This document shows positions 44,541 through 54,063 of a stretch of 64,000 nucleotides of DNA, piece by piece. Position 1 is the first letter of the stretch; each line of letters begins with the position of its first letter. The stretch is taken from positions 2,752,278 to 2,816,277 of the forward strand of contig JAUPFP010000023.1 in the NCBI GenBank assembly GCA_036925085.1. Direction: 5' to 3'. Source of the DNA: Brachycybe producta (taxonomy: Eukaryota; Arthropoda; Diplopoda; Playtdesmida; Andrognathidae). A program made the position numbers and the translations under genes. The notes beneath the pieces are model-generated. The model saw only the letters and a program-made list of their open reading frames with translations. It was not told the DNA's origin and did not search any database.

Positions 44541-45265
44541 TTTGTTAGTTCTGAAATTAATTATTTTTTGGGCTCTTCCGAGCCACCCAAAAATTGCTCC
44601 AACTAACTAATATTTCAAGTCAATTGAGCGGGGTATTGGGAAAAGTTTTCAACTAGCAATAATCACGCCTCGGTTAAGACCTCATTGGCTATGATATTGC
44701 CTCTGCGCAAAGCTAACTTGTTTGGCTCCAGCCTGTGGCTTGTCATGAAGAAAAATGGTTGCTAAACTCATGGTGAACAATGAAGACTAAAACTGAAAAA
44801 TTCCATTTTTTATTCAATTGTTATAATTTAATAATTATGTTCATACCTTTTCAACCTTGTTTAGCATATTGTAAATGTAAATCCACAAGCATTTAACTAA
44901 AATAAAATATGTAAATTAATCCATAGGAGAATTTCGAACAGCTTTTTTGAGTGACCAAATAATGACCACTCAATTGGTGGAAGTGCTTTTACTATAAAAG
45001 AGTTAAAAGGGGGGGGAGAGAAAAGGAACAGGCAATTAGAAAACGGAATGAACAGAAGTTGGCTCCGCCCTTTTTATGACGAAAGCAACTTCTAATTGGT
45101 TGGTTATGTAGTCTGACGTCACATGCTCCGCCCTTTTCAACGTCGAACCTCACAACAAACCAATTAGAAGTTGCCATTCGTCATAAAAAGGGCGGAGCCA
45201 ACTTCTGTTCATCCCGTTTTCTAATTGCCTGTGAAAAGCATTGCTACGGTTTTTCTAGTATTTTC
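44541..45265. repeat. Dispersed ~510-bp duplication, copy X (interrupted)
   Basis: It matches 48922-49450 almost base for base over TTTGTTAGTTCTGAAATT, a hairpin GGGCTCTTCCGAGCC, ATAATCACGCCTCGGTTA and GGCTCCAGCCTGTGGCTTGT. It is interrupted by the ACAGGC foldback at 45028. No coding frame survives in either copy. Class unknown; a TGTTAG start would suit an LTR, but no CA end or duplication was found. Confidence 0.75.
45028..45232. mobile_element. ACAGGC foldback, copy 6, with an empty-site comparison
   Basis: ACAGGCAATTAGAAAACGG to CTAATTGCCTGT. Flanks GAAAAGGA (45020-45027) and GAAAAGCA (45233-45240). The uninterrupted copy at 49.43 kb reads GAGAGAAAAGCGTTGCT, so GAAAAG plus two bases was duplicated, supporting an 8-bp hAT-type duplication. 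The 61-codon minus-strand frame is palindrome read-through. Confidence 0.88.
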
Positions 45266-45418
45266 TAAAAGCGTCGCGAGCGTGAGTAGGGGCGCTTATA
45301 TCGTTAGACTATTATCGTGTTAGAAAAACAGCTTTTAAGATATTTCAATGTCTTTTAGAATAAAAAAAAGTCTCATAATTAAGAAAACAAAATGAACCTT
45401 CCTCAATTGTTGTATTCT

Positions 45419-45570
45419 ATTTTGAACGCTCAGAAGAAGAGAAAAAGCCAAGATAGCAACTACGACTGTACAACTCTTGTGTCTTCATTTATCCGTTATG
45501 AAGGTCATAGCTCGTTTGCCAGTTGTATGTGCTGTCGTGGCTTTTTTTCTCTTCTTCTGAGCGTTCAAAT
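45419..45570. mobile_element. Short TIR element, TTTTGAACGCTCAGAAGAAG ends
   Basis: Left TTGAACGCTCAGAAGAAGAG then AAAAAGCC pairs with right GGCTTTTTTTCTCTTCTTC then TGAGCGTTCAA, about 28 bp of TIR. The centre is ~95 bp of unique sequence. The 61-codon frame at 45392 spans it and is not supported. Confidence 0.8.
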
Positions 45571-46151
45571 TGAATAATAAGTAGTAAAATTGCCAATGTT
45601 GTAGAATTTGTTTTTCACTTTCGTTTGCTTATTTTAGTTTCAAATGAATTTTGAGTTTTTCCGTTGTTAATAAAAAAAAGTTTTTATATATAATATATAA
45701 AACTTTAATAAAACAATATTTTGTAAAAAAAAATCACACAATGAGAAATGAATGCCTAGGTGATCCATTCATTCTATTGTCAAAGATGGAATCGTTTTTT
45801 CGCAAAAACCAGTTGAAATTGTTTTTTCTTCTAAATTTGGAATCAAATTTAAATAATATATCAAAGATATCTCTAAGTTTGTGATTGTTAAGTTGTAAAC
45901 CCCTATAATAAAAAAAAAGAAAAACCTAACAAACTTGAATGAAATTGCTTGGATACATTACGGAACACCTTTCAGAAATCGAAAATTGACGTCACAGATT
46001 CACAACATCACAATTGTGAACTCGTCTTTTCTAGCTATACCCCTACATTACAATAGAAATCAAGATTTATTTGGTTTTCATATGAAAGACATTGTATTCT
46101 GCAAAGGTGAATTTTTTTAGACCATCGTTTTTGTTCCCAATTGTGAGTTTC
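45571..46151. other. A/T-rich spacer
   Basis: Frames of 61 and 77 codons occur but lack splice context or recognisable motifs. Confidence 0.4.
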
Positions 46152-46159
46152 CAATTATT

Positions 46160-46471
46160 AGAGCTCGGATATTTATGCAATATCATTATCAGTGCTTCTC
46201 AATATGTGGCTCGCGTGCCCAATTGTGTGCAGTAACAATCCCATTTCAAATTAACCAACAATTGTGATTTATTTCATTCAAAAACATTGACAACTGATAG
46301 TAACCATACATTTAGCCTCTAACGAGCCTTTTTGATTAGAAAAAAACAACATAATTATTGCAAGTTGTTTTAATGATGCATTGATGATTGATCACGATTA
46401 CTTCACAATTGGCATGCTAACCACAGGTTGAGAAACATATGCTTGATAATACATCAAAATCCGAGCCACAC
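46160..46471. mobile_element. hAT-like miniature element, GGGCTCGGA family, copy 2
   Basis: Ends AGAGCTCGGATATTTATGC and ATCAAAATCCGAGCC. A perfect 8-bp duplication CAATTATT lies at 46152-46159 and 46472-46479. The interior matches the copy at 10519 (CAACCAACAATT, TTTTTGATTAGAAAAAA, TTGCAAGTTG). Confidence 0.88.
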
Positions 46472-46479
46472 CAATTATT

Positions 46480-47070
46480 TACTGAGCATCGCTTCTTTTT
46501 TTTGGTATTTAATCTAACTAATAATCTCTCTAGAGACTTTAAATGAAATCTCTGCAAATGGAATAACCTTGTTATACTTAATAAAACACTTTTATTTGTA
46601 AACTTAAGTTAACAAAAAGATATTTTTACTATTGATCAATTAACACATTGGAAACGTGGAAAATTTTCAGGTTAATTTTGAAAAAAAAAACTTTTATTTG
46701 ATCAGATAAAAACTAAATTGCTAACTGAAAGAAAATATTGGTTTTGTTTGCTGCCTGTAGGTTTTATAGTAGGCCTACCATAACATAAACAAAAGTATAT
46801 ATAGTTTCTTATGAATTCTCACTTTTTCAAAGCTGGGTTCAAATTCACTTTTTTAGGAGAAAAACAACAACAACAACAATTGCCATAGGTTTGAGAATGA
46901 TGCAGCTTTTTTTTTTTGTGGGTGCTTACTTTAGAAACACAGTTATATTAATTATATTTGAACTGACATCCAGGCTGAAAGTGAATTTGCACAGGAAGTA
47001 GTGTCTGGACCTTTACTAGTTTCCGGTTTATTGCTTTTTTTTTGTTAACACAGAAAGTGTTTTAATATAT
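46480..47070. other. A/T-rich spacer
   Basis: ACAACA triplets near 46864-46878 and homopolymers. Nothing else. Confidence 0.45.
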
Positions 47071-47712
47071 GTTACCGTCAAAGTGTAAAATTAGTCATTC
47101 TACAAAGTCACTAGTAAGTGTGTTGTGATACCAATTAAAATATGAACTCTGCAAAATTACCAAGCATTTTCTAGTAAATGTGTAAAATAGGAAAGTTAAC
47201 AGAAAGTAGCGCCCCAGAAACAACATGTGGACATCTGTAAAGAAACCTTGTCCGAGAACTATGCTAGCTTCACTTACTTTCTCAAGAAAGCAATAATGTA
47301 ATCAACATATTTGTTTTCTGGAGAACATTAAATAAAGGCAAAAACCTTCAGTGTGAAGGACAGGAATTGCAAAGAATGCGTATGCTTGTATTATATGTAG
47401 ACTTCATGTTTGCATCTTGAATGAAAATGGCAAAATCAAGCATATCCGGAAATTCTTTTTCTTTTAAAAGTATTGTCTATGAGGCTAAGCAATCGCCCAT
47501 CTAGATTTTTTTTCCAGCTTAAAAGAAACAGTGTTTAATTTTCAAAGGCCCCCCAATTATATATTCTAGATTGGTTTTGTTGATTGTAGGCATTCTTCAA
47601 ATTGTTTACAATGCAAGTCATCAGTGTGCAGAGATTTACAACCAAAATTGGTAGCTTTTGTATATTGACTAGTGAATTTGCGAAATGATAGATTTTTTCA
47701 CTTTGACTGTAC
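47071..47712. mobile_element. GTTACCGTCA family TIR element, ~640 bp
   Basis: Left GTTACCGTCAAAGTGTAAAA and TCATTCTACAAAGTCACTAG pair with right CTAGTGAATTTGCGAAATGA and TTCACTTTGACTGTAC. The interior is unique in this window. It includes a minus-strand acceptor/donor pair bracketing 40 bp (47278-47317), probably by chance. The 85-codon frame at 47535 is not supported. Confidence 0.72.
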
Positions 47713-48505
47713 GCAAAAAAAAAGTGAAGTTGCACCATATAAAAGTGGTTTTGTGGCATCGTGCTCGCTCTACTTGAACATTTTTTCCACACTTATCATC
47801 ATTATTGCGCGCCTCAGACAAATCGTTTCTTTTTCTTACATTCATTTTCGCGCCATATGTTTATTTCTTGATTTAAGATTTGTGAGGTCTAGTAAATGTT
47901 AACGATGTTTTTCAAGCAAAAAGGGCAACAGAGCGTGTATTTAGTAAATTTCCTCGTTGAAACAAATACATATTTATTTTTGTTTTCCCACAAACAATGA
48001 AAATGTGGTCGAAAGACTTGTGTATAGAAGATGAGAGAGAACAACAACAAAATCTTTTCTCATCTTTTTTTTTTTTCTCTTAGTTTTTCTAATATAATAC
48101 ATGTGTACATATTAGTCACTGTTGGCAGGTGGTTTTCTCTAACAATAATTTCCACCAAGAAATAAATAGATGATTGGGAGGAAAAGCGGAAGAGGAGTAA
48201 CATTCCTAGCAATTTCTATTGTCCTGTAATTTTGTTGTTGTTGCGTTTAAAAACGTAATGCTCTGGTTATCTCATTGCGTTTACAGCAATAGGAACTAGC
48301 GATGTCGGTGTCTTGTTTTTAGCTGAAAAGGCTGAACGTATGCACGGCATATACAGTATGTAGTAAAGTAATTATCTTAAAGTCGGCGACAATCTAGTCA
48401 CAGTATAAGGACGTTCACAGACGAGCGACTGCTGGACTGCAAAAAAAAAGTGTTTGGTGTCAATGCTGTTTTGAAGAGTATATAGCATATACTAACATCA
48501 AACAG
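47713..48505. other. Gene-free spacer
   Basis: No TIRs or exon signals. Slightly mixed composition near 48270-48450, without recognisable motifs. Confidence 0.4.
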
Positions 48506-48560
48506 GGGGCGGATTTACCAATAGGCAGAGTAGGCAGTAGCATAGGGCGGAAAATGTTGG
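48506..48560. mobile_element. Single hAT-like terminus (CAGGGGGCGGATTTACC)
   Basis: CAGGGGGCGGATTTACCAAT followed by GGCAGAGTAGGCAGTAGC resembles termini of hAT-derived repeats in many animals. The partner end may have been lost at the adjoining foldback half. Confidence 0.4.
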
Positions 48561-48619
48561 GGGATGGCAGCATATTATTTTTTAAAAAAATGTTTTTGTT
48601 CAATTTTTTGAAATTTATC

Positions 48620-48728
48620 GGAGGGCGGAGCATGTGACGTCAGATTACATAACCAAACAATTAGAAGTTGTATTCGTCATAAAAAGGGCGGAGCCAACAT
48701 GTTTTCGCCCCGATTTCTAAATGCCTGT
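48620..48728. mobile_element. ACAGGC foldback, copy 7 (right half)
   Basis: From GGGCGGAGCATGTGACGTCA through AGGGCGGAGCCAACATG to TCTAAATGCCTGT. The left half is missing. Confidence 0.75.
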
Positions 48729-48921
48729 TGTAGACTTACACTACTGGATGACCAAAAACAACCACTCAAATTGAATACCACAGCCTTTAGCAAGTGGTCC
48801 TACTGTAGTTGAATGAACTACAAAAACTGGTTGACTTCAGTAGTCAGTTTCTGTCCACACTAAAAACCAGTGCTCCAGGCGCGCGCCTGTATTTAAAATC
48901 ACCAATGTAAATACATATACA

Positions 48922-49450
48922 TTTGTTAGTTCTGAAATTGATTATTTTTTGGGCTCTTTCGAGCCACCCAAAAATTGCTCCAACTGACTAATATTTCAAG
49001 TCAATTGAGCGGGGTATTGGGAAAAGTTTTCAACTAGCAATAATCACGCCTCGGTTAGGACCTCATTGGCTATGATATTGCCTCTGCGCAAAGCTAACTT
49101 GCTTGGCTCCAGCCTGTGGCTTGTCATGAAGAAAAATGGTTGCTAAACTCATGGTGAACAATGAAGACTAAAACTGAAAAATTAGATTTGTTATTCATTT
49201 ATTATAATTTATTAATTATGTTTGTACCTTTTCAACCTTATTTCACATATTGTAAATGTAAATCCAAAAGCATTTAACTAAAATAAAATATGTAAATTAA
49301 TTCATAAGAGAATTTCGAGCAGCTTTTTTGAGTGACCAAATAATGACCACTCAATTGGGGGGGGGACGCGCTTTTATTATAAATAAGGGTTAAAAGGGGT
49401 GGGAGGGGGAGAGAAAAGCGTTGCTGAGGTCTTTCTACTATTTTTAAAAT
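48922..49450. repeat. Dispersed ~510-bp duplication, copy Y (uninterrupted)
   Basis: The intact counterpart of 44541-45265. It provides the empty site for the foldback at 45028 and carries the same hairpin GGGCTCTTTCGAGCC. Differences are scattered substitutions plus a G run near 49358. Confidence 0.75.
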
Positions 49451-49528
49451 GGATTTATAAAGTCTGACAATGACGTAATTATGTGTGCTTTAACTTCAAG
49501 AACTCATTTGTGAAATTTCCTTTTACAG

Positions 49529-49602
49529 GTAGGTGATGGTCATTTTTGTCTGTGATCCGTTGTTATTATTGTTGTTTGCAAACTGACCAGTTGATTATGG
49601 AG
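49529..49602 (+). other. Candidate 5' exon ending ATG GAG at a splice donor
   Basis: Acceptor TTTCCTTTTACAG (to 49528) and donor GAG followed by GTAAGTGA (from 49603) bracket 74 bp with stops in all three frames. The only ATG (49597-49599) lies two codons before the donor, so a 5' UTR exon with start M-E is possible. No downstream coding exon was found and chance is a real alternative. Confidence 0.25.
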
Positions 49603-49875
49603 GTAAGTGATAATGTTTAATGGTGGTGGCAATTGATTGGTTCATTTTGTTGTCACAACACTTAAATGTATTGGTTTTTTTTGTGTGTGTTTTTGTATCT
49701 CGTCTGATGTTTGATGCATTTTCTACTGTTGTTATCTTTCACAAAATACATTAACCTATTTCAATAATAATGAGACTTACATTTTTATCATTGTTCATGA
49801 ATCATCATGAATAAAGACAAAACTTTTATGCAAATAAAAATTCAAAAGTACAATTTTTTTGTTTTAGAAATTGTG

Positions 49876-50050
49876 CATTTTATGCAAATTGAAAATAAAA
49901 CAAAAAAAAAAAAAAGAATGCAAAAAAAAAATATGGCCGTTAATGGTTCATTTTATTATCATTTCCTGCACCTTGATGATAAAATGAACCATTAACAGCC
50001 ATATTTTTTTTTTGCATTCTTTTTAGGTTTTATTTCATTTTATGCAAATT
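49876..50050. mobile_element. Large near-perfect palindrome with 15-bp flanking direct repeats
   Basis: The arms (about 49891-49961 and 49974-50035) include GAATGCAAAAAAAAAATATGG and AATGGTTCATTTTATTATCA with inverted partners. Immediately outside, CATTTTATGCAAATT is repeated directly (49876-49890 and 50036-50050). Either a long target duplication or part of the element. Both copies contain the ATGCAAAT octamer. Confidence 0.75.
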
Positions 50051-50310
50051 AAAAATGGGTATTATGAGGCCTGCAAAAACGCGATTAATTAATTGTCTGA
50101 TTTTAGGTGAACTGCATTTAGGCGAATTTATTGAGGTGAAATGGTTTAGAAGAAAAATTCTTAGCTGCAAATTATTTTAGGCAAAATAAATTTTAGGTGA
50201 AATGGTTTCGAGAAAGAAAAGGTTTAATTAAAAATGTTTGGGGTTAAATTGAGGTAAAATTGTATTAAGTTAAATGTTTTTACATGAAAATGTATATTGA
50301 AATATGAAAA
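50051..50310. other. A/T-rich spacer with GGTGAAAT words
   Basis: Loose repetition of TTTAGGTGAAATGGTTT (50193 and similar nearby). Possibly a decayed short tandem repeat. Confidence 0.4.
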
Positions 50311-50510
50311 TGTTAATTATGCCATGTTGCGCGCACCATACTCTAGTAATTAAATTATTGCAAGCGCCCTCTTGTAGCAGCTATAATTTAATTATTAGTG
50401 TATGGCGCACACAACATGGCATAATTAACATGGACGAATAAAAAAGATTAAAAGTCGACATGTCGAGATTTTTTTAAAAAAAATCTCGCCTGTCCTTTAG
50501 AGGGCTCCGT
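50311..50510. mobile_element. hAT-like element, ACAGAGCCCTGT family, copy 2 (left end missing)
   Basis: Central palindrome TTAATTATGCCATGTTGCGC and its partner GGCATAATTAACATG match 33597-33725. The right end CTTTAGAGGGCTCCGT is present; the left terminal repeat was not found. Confidence 0.7.
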
Positions 50511-50513
50511 ATA

Positions 50514-50660
50514 TTTTAAAAGATATCAAACATGAAAATATTTTCAAAAGTGATTCAGCTGCTACCCTTCTAGTTTTTATAACCTTTCTAGTTCTTATAG
50601 TTATTTTAATTTTGCTCCTGAAAAACAAAATAACCAGTGTTTGAGGATCGTCTACTTCTT
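50514..50660. repeat. F3 right-arm fragment
   Basis: AAAGATATCAAACATGAAAA, ACCCTTCTAGTTTTTATAAC and CCAGTGTTTGAGGATCG correspond to the F3 right arm. Confidence 0.65.
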
Positions 50661-51456
50661 TAATTTCAGATTTAATTTGTTGTTCGTTTCGTTTCATATA
50701 AGGAAAAAGGTAATGTTGTTGAGGGGGGCTGTTTGTGGCTCGCGAGCCAATCACTGACCATAAGATGTTATGACGTTTTTATGCTATCTAGTGTAATTGT
50801 GTTTTTTGATGACACTTTTTACTCATTTGATAAGGAGGAATAATAATACTTAACCATCATAACTCATATAATATAAGTAAAAACATCCTCACACTCCCTC
50901 AAAAAGGGTTGTTTGTTCTAATTAGGTCACCACGTTCAAATTACCCGTGATACATTTTTGTATTCCTTGTTCAATCTAAAATTGTCCTCTTTAATAATCT
51001 TTTGAGTGTTGTCACTATTCTAATGTGATAAATATATTTATGTGATTTTTAAACATAGGAAGAAGAAGAAGAAGAAAAACAAAAACTGTGTTCATTGCTT
51101 TCAAACTGTTGAAATGTGTTAATAACAGATTTATGAGCTAAATCATTTGAATTTGGGCCAGTTTTGTTGTTATTATTATTGTTGACACGTTTAAACTGTT
51201 GGTATGTATTATAATAGATTTCTTTCTTTTTTTTTTTCTCTCCCCTCATTTGATGATTTTATTTTTGAAATCATTCTCTTTATCTGTTGTCTGAGCAACG
51301 GAAATTATCCAAAAAATACTTTGGTTCTTTTAGGACCCAAATACTAAATGTTAGAATAGAATTTATGACTATATTTGTATTTTGACTAGACAAGAAAAGA
51401 CTCGAAAAAGTAGACTATATTAAACATACTGGCAATATGTACAGTGTGTATACGAT
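50661..51456. other. A/T-rich spacer
   Basis: AGA triplets near 51058-51075, TTA/TTG triplets near 51165-51185 and a TCTCTC tract near 51237. No supported features. Confidence 0.45.
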
Positions 51457-51700
51457 TTAAGAATGCAAGTAGATCATTTATTTTGTCCCTGTAACGTTAG
51501 ATGGCGCCACTAGTCCTCCTTTCATAGAAATGTACTAAACACTCTTCAACTCTTGACTCACCTTCTTCCTTTTTTCACGTGGCAAACTTTTAATAATTGC
51601 GTCATCGCTATTTCTACACGTGCTCTCGTCACTTATATTGTGTTCTGTATGTAAGTTTGTCACGTGCTGATAATAGAGGTGTTTTGGAGCTAAAAGAAAT
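51457..51700. mobile_element. TTAA-bounded miniature element, copy 3 (right end lost)
   Basis: TTAA at 51457-51460 begins the element; GTTAGATGGCGCCACTAGTC, TTTTTCACGTGGCAAAC and TTGTCACGTGCTGATAAT follow. Homology to the 43999 copy ends near 51700. Confidence 0.7.
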
Positions 51701-51867
51701 TCTAACTAATTGGCGAGTGTAGTTTGCCAAATATGGCGCTGTTTTTTCATATGTAAATTATCTTCACATTGTGAAATGGCTCCACTGAAGTTAGTTAATT
51801 AGGTATATTGAAGTGGATCAGGTAAAACAGTTACCTGTTTTTGAAAATAAATAATCTCAGAAACATC

Positions 51868-52861
51868 CTAATACCTTGTACACACATACACAGTTAAATG
51901 CATTAAAATATTAAACGCGTTCTACAGAGCCCTGCGAAGGGCAAATGGACAATATGTCGCATTCAATTTATTCAATTAATAATCTTAAAATATTGTCTTA
52001 ATACTGTGAGCTTTATATGACGACCTTATAATTTTTACCAACTTATTCTGATGTTTTCTATAACTCGTTTCTTCTCTTGATCGCGCGGTGACCGCACGGA
52101 GAAGATTCGAGCTATAGAAGTAGTCGGATGGTGATTGATTGTGATCATCCTTCTGCATAGGGGTGTAGTCTGTGCAGAAGGATGGTGACCAGCACTTCTG
52201 ACAGCCATTGATGTCCATCTTCCTTTGTTCTGGAAGATGTTGTTGCTCCTTCAGGATCTGTATGTCTCCTTGCCTTGCGGTGTCTCCGGCTTCTCTAGAG
52301 TAGGGTTAGTTTCAGAACGAATAGACAACGCAGTTTCTCATTGCAAACACTTTATTCATTCTTGTACGGAAACAGTAAGTTTACAAGAATGAACGTTGAT
52401 GATTAAATTTGCGTACACGAGCCCATTATGTGATACGGATAAAGATCGACGTAGTACAAAGACAGGGCAAAAAGAGTGAACGACGAACAAAGAGGAACGT
52501 GGTCTTTTTATACCTTGGACCCGTGTACACCTACGAGGTGTAACCAGGTCCAAGTGACCATGGTCCTAGGAGTATCAATCCGCCACTTGAATATTAATTA
52601 AGAGAGGAGGGAGGGACAAGCATGAGTTATTTACCCCCCAGGCTATGGTTTTGGCGGGAACGCAAGTTACTAGGTGTTACAATACTTAAATATAATATAT
52701 ATTATAAAAAACTATTGACAAAATATTGATTTAGTATTTCAATTTAAAGTATTAATAATAAAGTCAATTTTTATTTGGTTCATGCCCTTAACTGGATTAC
52801 GTATAATTTACCTGAACACATTTAACTTGAATTCATTTAGCTCATGTGTGTGTACAAGGTT
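51868..52861. mobile_element. ACTAATACC TIR element, copy 3, split by a solo LTR
   Basis: Left CTAATACCTTGTACACACAT; the right side ends GTGTGTACAAGGT. Inverted relative to the copies at 17299 and 20555 (GCCCTTAACTGGATTACG, GGGCAAATGGACAATATG). It is interrupted at 52005-52681. Confidence 0.78.
52005..52681 (-). mobile_element. Solo LTR of an LTR retrotransposon
   Basis: This 677-bp block starts TGTGAGC and ends GTTACA (TG...CA). It is flanked by ATAC on both sides (52001-52004 and 52682-52685) and lies within a TIR element whose other copies are continuous here. On the minus strand it has TATAAAAAG (52512-52504) and AATAAA (52356-52351), the order expected for U3-R-U5. It is notably more G+C-rich than its surroundings. 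No adjoining gag-pol, primer-binding site or second LTR is present, so it arose by LTR-LTR recombination. Two small minus-strand frames inside it are not genes. A 4-5-bp duplication fits Gypsy-type elements. Confidence 0.85.
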
Positions 52862-53288
52862 TAAGGTACATACCGAAGTACATACAGTATGACAATCATA
52901 GTATGTACAGTATTTGAAATGGGCTGCATACCTACGCCAGCCTGTCTAGATATAGGAGCTCTACCCAATATACAGTAATGAGTCATTGAACGCGGTCAGG
53001 TATTTTTTCTATGGAAAACCATGATCTCCTGAGTGTGGTAGGTTGCCAGTGTGAACGCCTCCGACGTTTTAAATACATTGGTTTTTCAATTGAAAATCCA
53101 TAGTATGATATTTGACCACGATCAACCGGACCTCACCTTGACCATATAGTGTGAATCGATCCTAAAGCAACAGCTTTAAAGCTCACAGAAAACAAATGAT
53201 TTCTGCAGTTTAACTTTAAGAAAAGAAAAATGTACATATTATTCACACAACGAATTAAAAAAAAATGTTTGCTTGTTGGAAGTGGTCA
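52862..53288. other. Spacer of mixed composition
   Basis: Contains GTACATAC/GTATGTAC self-complementary words near 52870-52910. No gene or clear TIR. Confidence 0.4.
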
Positions 53289-53571
53289 TTTTGAGTAAAA
53301 GTGGACATACACAGTCCGATTTATTGGAATCAACAGTGTTGAAACCAACGTGTATGCCTGAATAATAATACTTTGTTCGTTCCTACATCCGATGTAGCCA
53401 ACAAAAGGAAGACCTGCTCTACTTCAATCCAGCAAAATATTGTTGGAAGGCTTATAGCCAATTAGGAGCAATGTATTCCCGGTGTATGTTGAACGTCTTT
53501 TCTTGTTGGTTTCAACACTGTTGATCCCAACAAATCGGACCTTGTATATGTCCACCTTTAAACACTCAAAA
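53289..53571. mobile_element. TIR element, GTGGACATACACAGTCCGAT ends
   Basis: Left GTGGACATACACAGTCCGAT and AACAGTGTTGAAACCAAC pair with right GTTGGTTTCAACACTGTTG and AATCGGACCTTGTATATGTC. The outermost TTTTGAGT/ACTCAAAA also pairs. Centre ~110 bp. No superfamily assigned. Confidence 0.82.
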
Positions 53572-53605
53572 TTACCAATTCCAACGTGCAAACATGCGCG
53601 ATTTC

Positions 53606-53813
53606 ACAGGCCTTTAGAAATCGAGGAAAACACAAGTTGGCTCTCGCCCGTTTTATGACGACCGGGAACTTCTAATTGGTTTGTTGTGTGGTTTCGTCGT
53701 TCAAAGGGGCGGAGCATGTGACGTCAGACTACATAACCAACCAATTAGAAGTTCCCGGTCGTCATAAAAAGGGCGGAGCCAACTTGTGTTTTCCCCTATT
53801 TCTAAAGGCCTGT
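53606..53813. mobile_element. ACAGGC foldback, copy 8 (full-length)
   Basis: ACAGGCCTTTAGAAATCGAG to CTATTTCTAAAGGCCTGT, with full arms GACGACCGGGAACTTC and the inverse GAAGTTCCCGGTCGTC, and the central CATGTGACGTCAGACTAC. Among the least decayed copies. Confidence 0.85.
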
Positions 53814-53927
53814 GTATTTTCACTTATATTGTTGTACCTGCGCCACTCAATATAATCAGTGATAATTATTTACAGCTGATATGAAGCAATGTGGGGATTT
53901 TTGTTGGTAATATTATGAAGAAAGGAG

Positions 53928-53943
53928 AGAGAAAGAGAGAGAG

Positions 53944-53984
<41 letters not shown>

Positions 53985-54063
53985 GAGAGAGAGAGAAAGA
54001 GGGAGATAGAGAAAGAGAGAGAGAGAAAGAGGGAGATAGAGGAAGAGAGAGAAAGAGAGAGGA
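53928..54063. repeat. (GA)n microsatellite, ~135 bp
   Basis: A GA tract with GGGAGATAGAGAAAGAG interruptions. It yields Arg-Glu and Ser-Leu frames on opposite strands. Confidence 0.93.

Noticed and set aside
51985..52553. Two minus-strand frames of 77 and 65 codons
   Set aside because: Both lie inside or across the solo LTR, which is non-coding; the higher G+C content explains their length.
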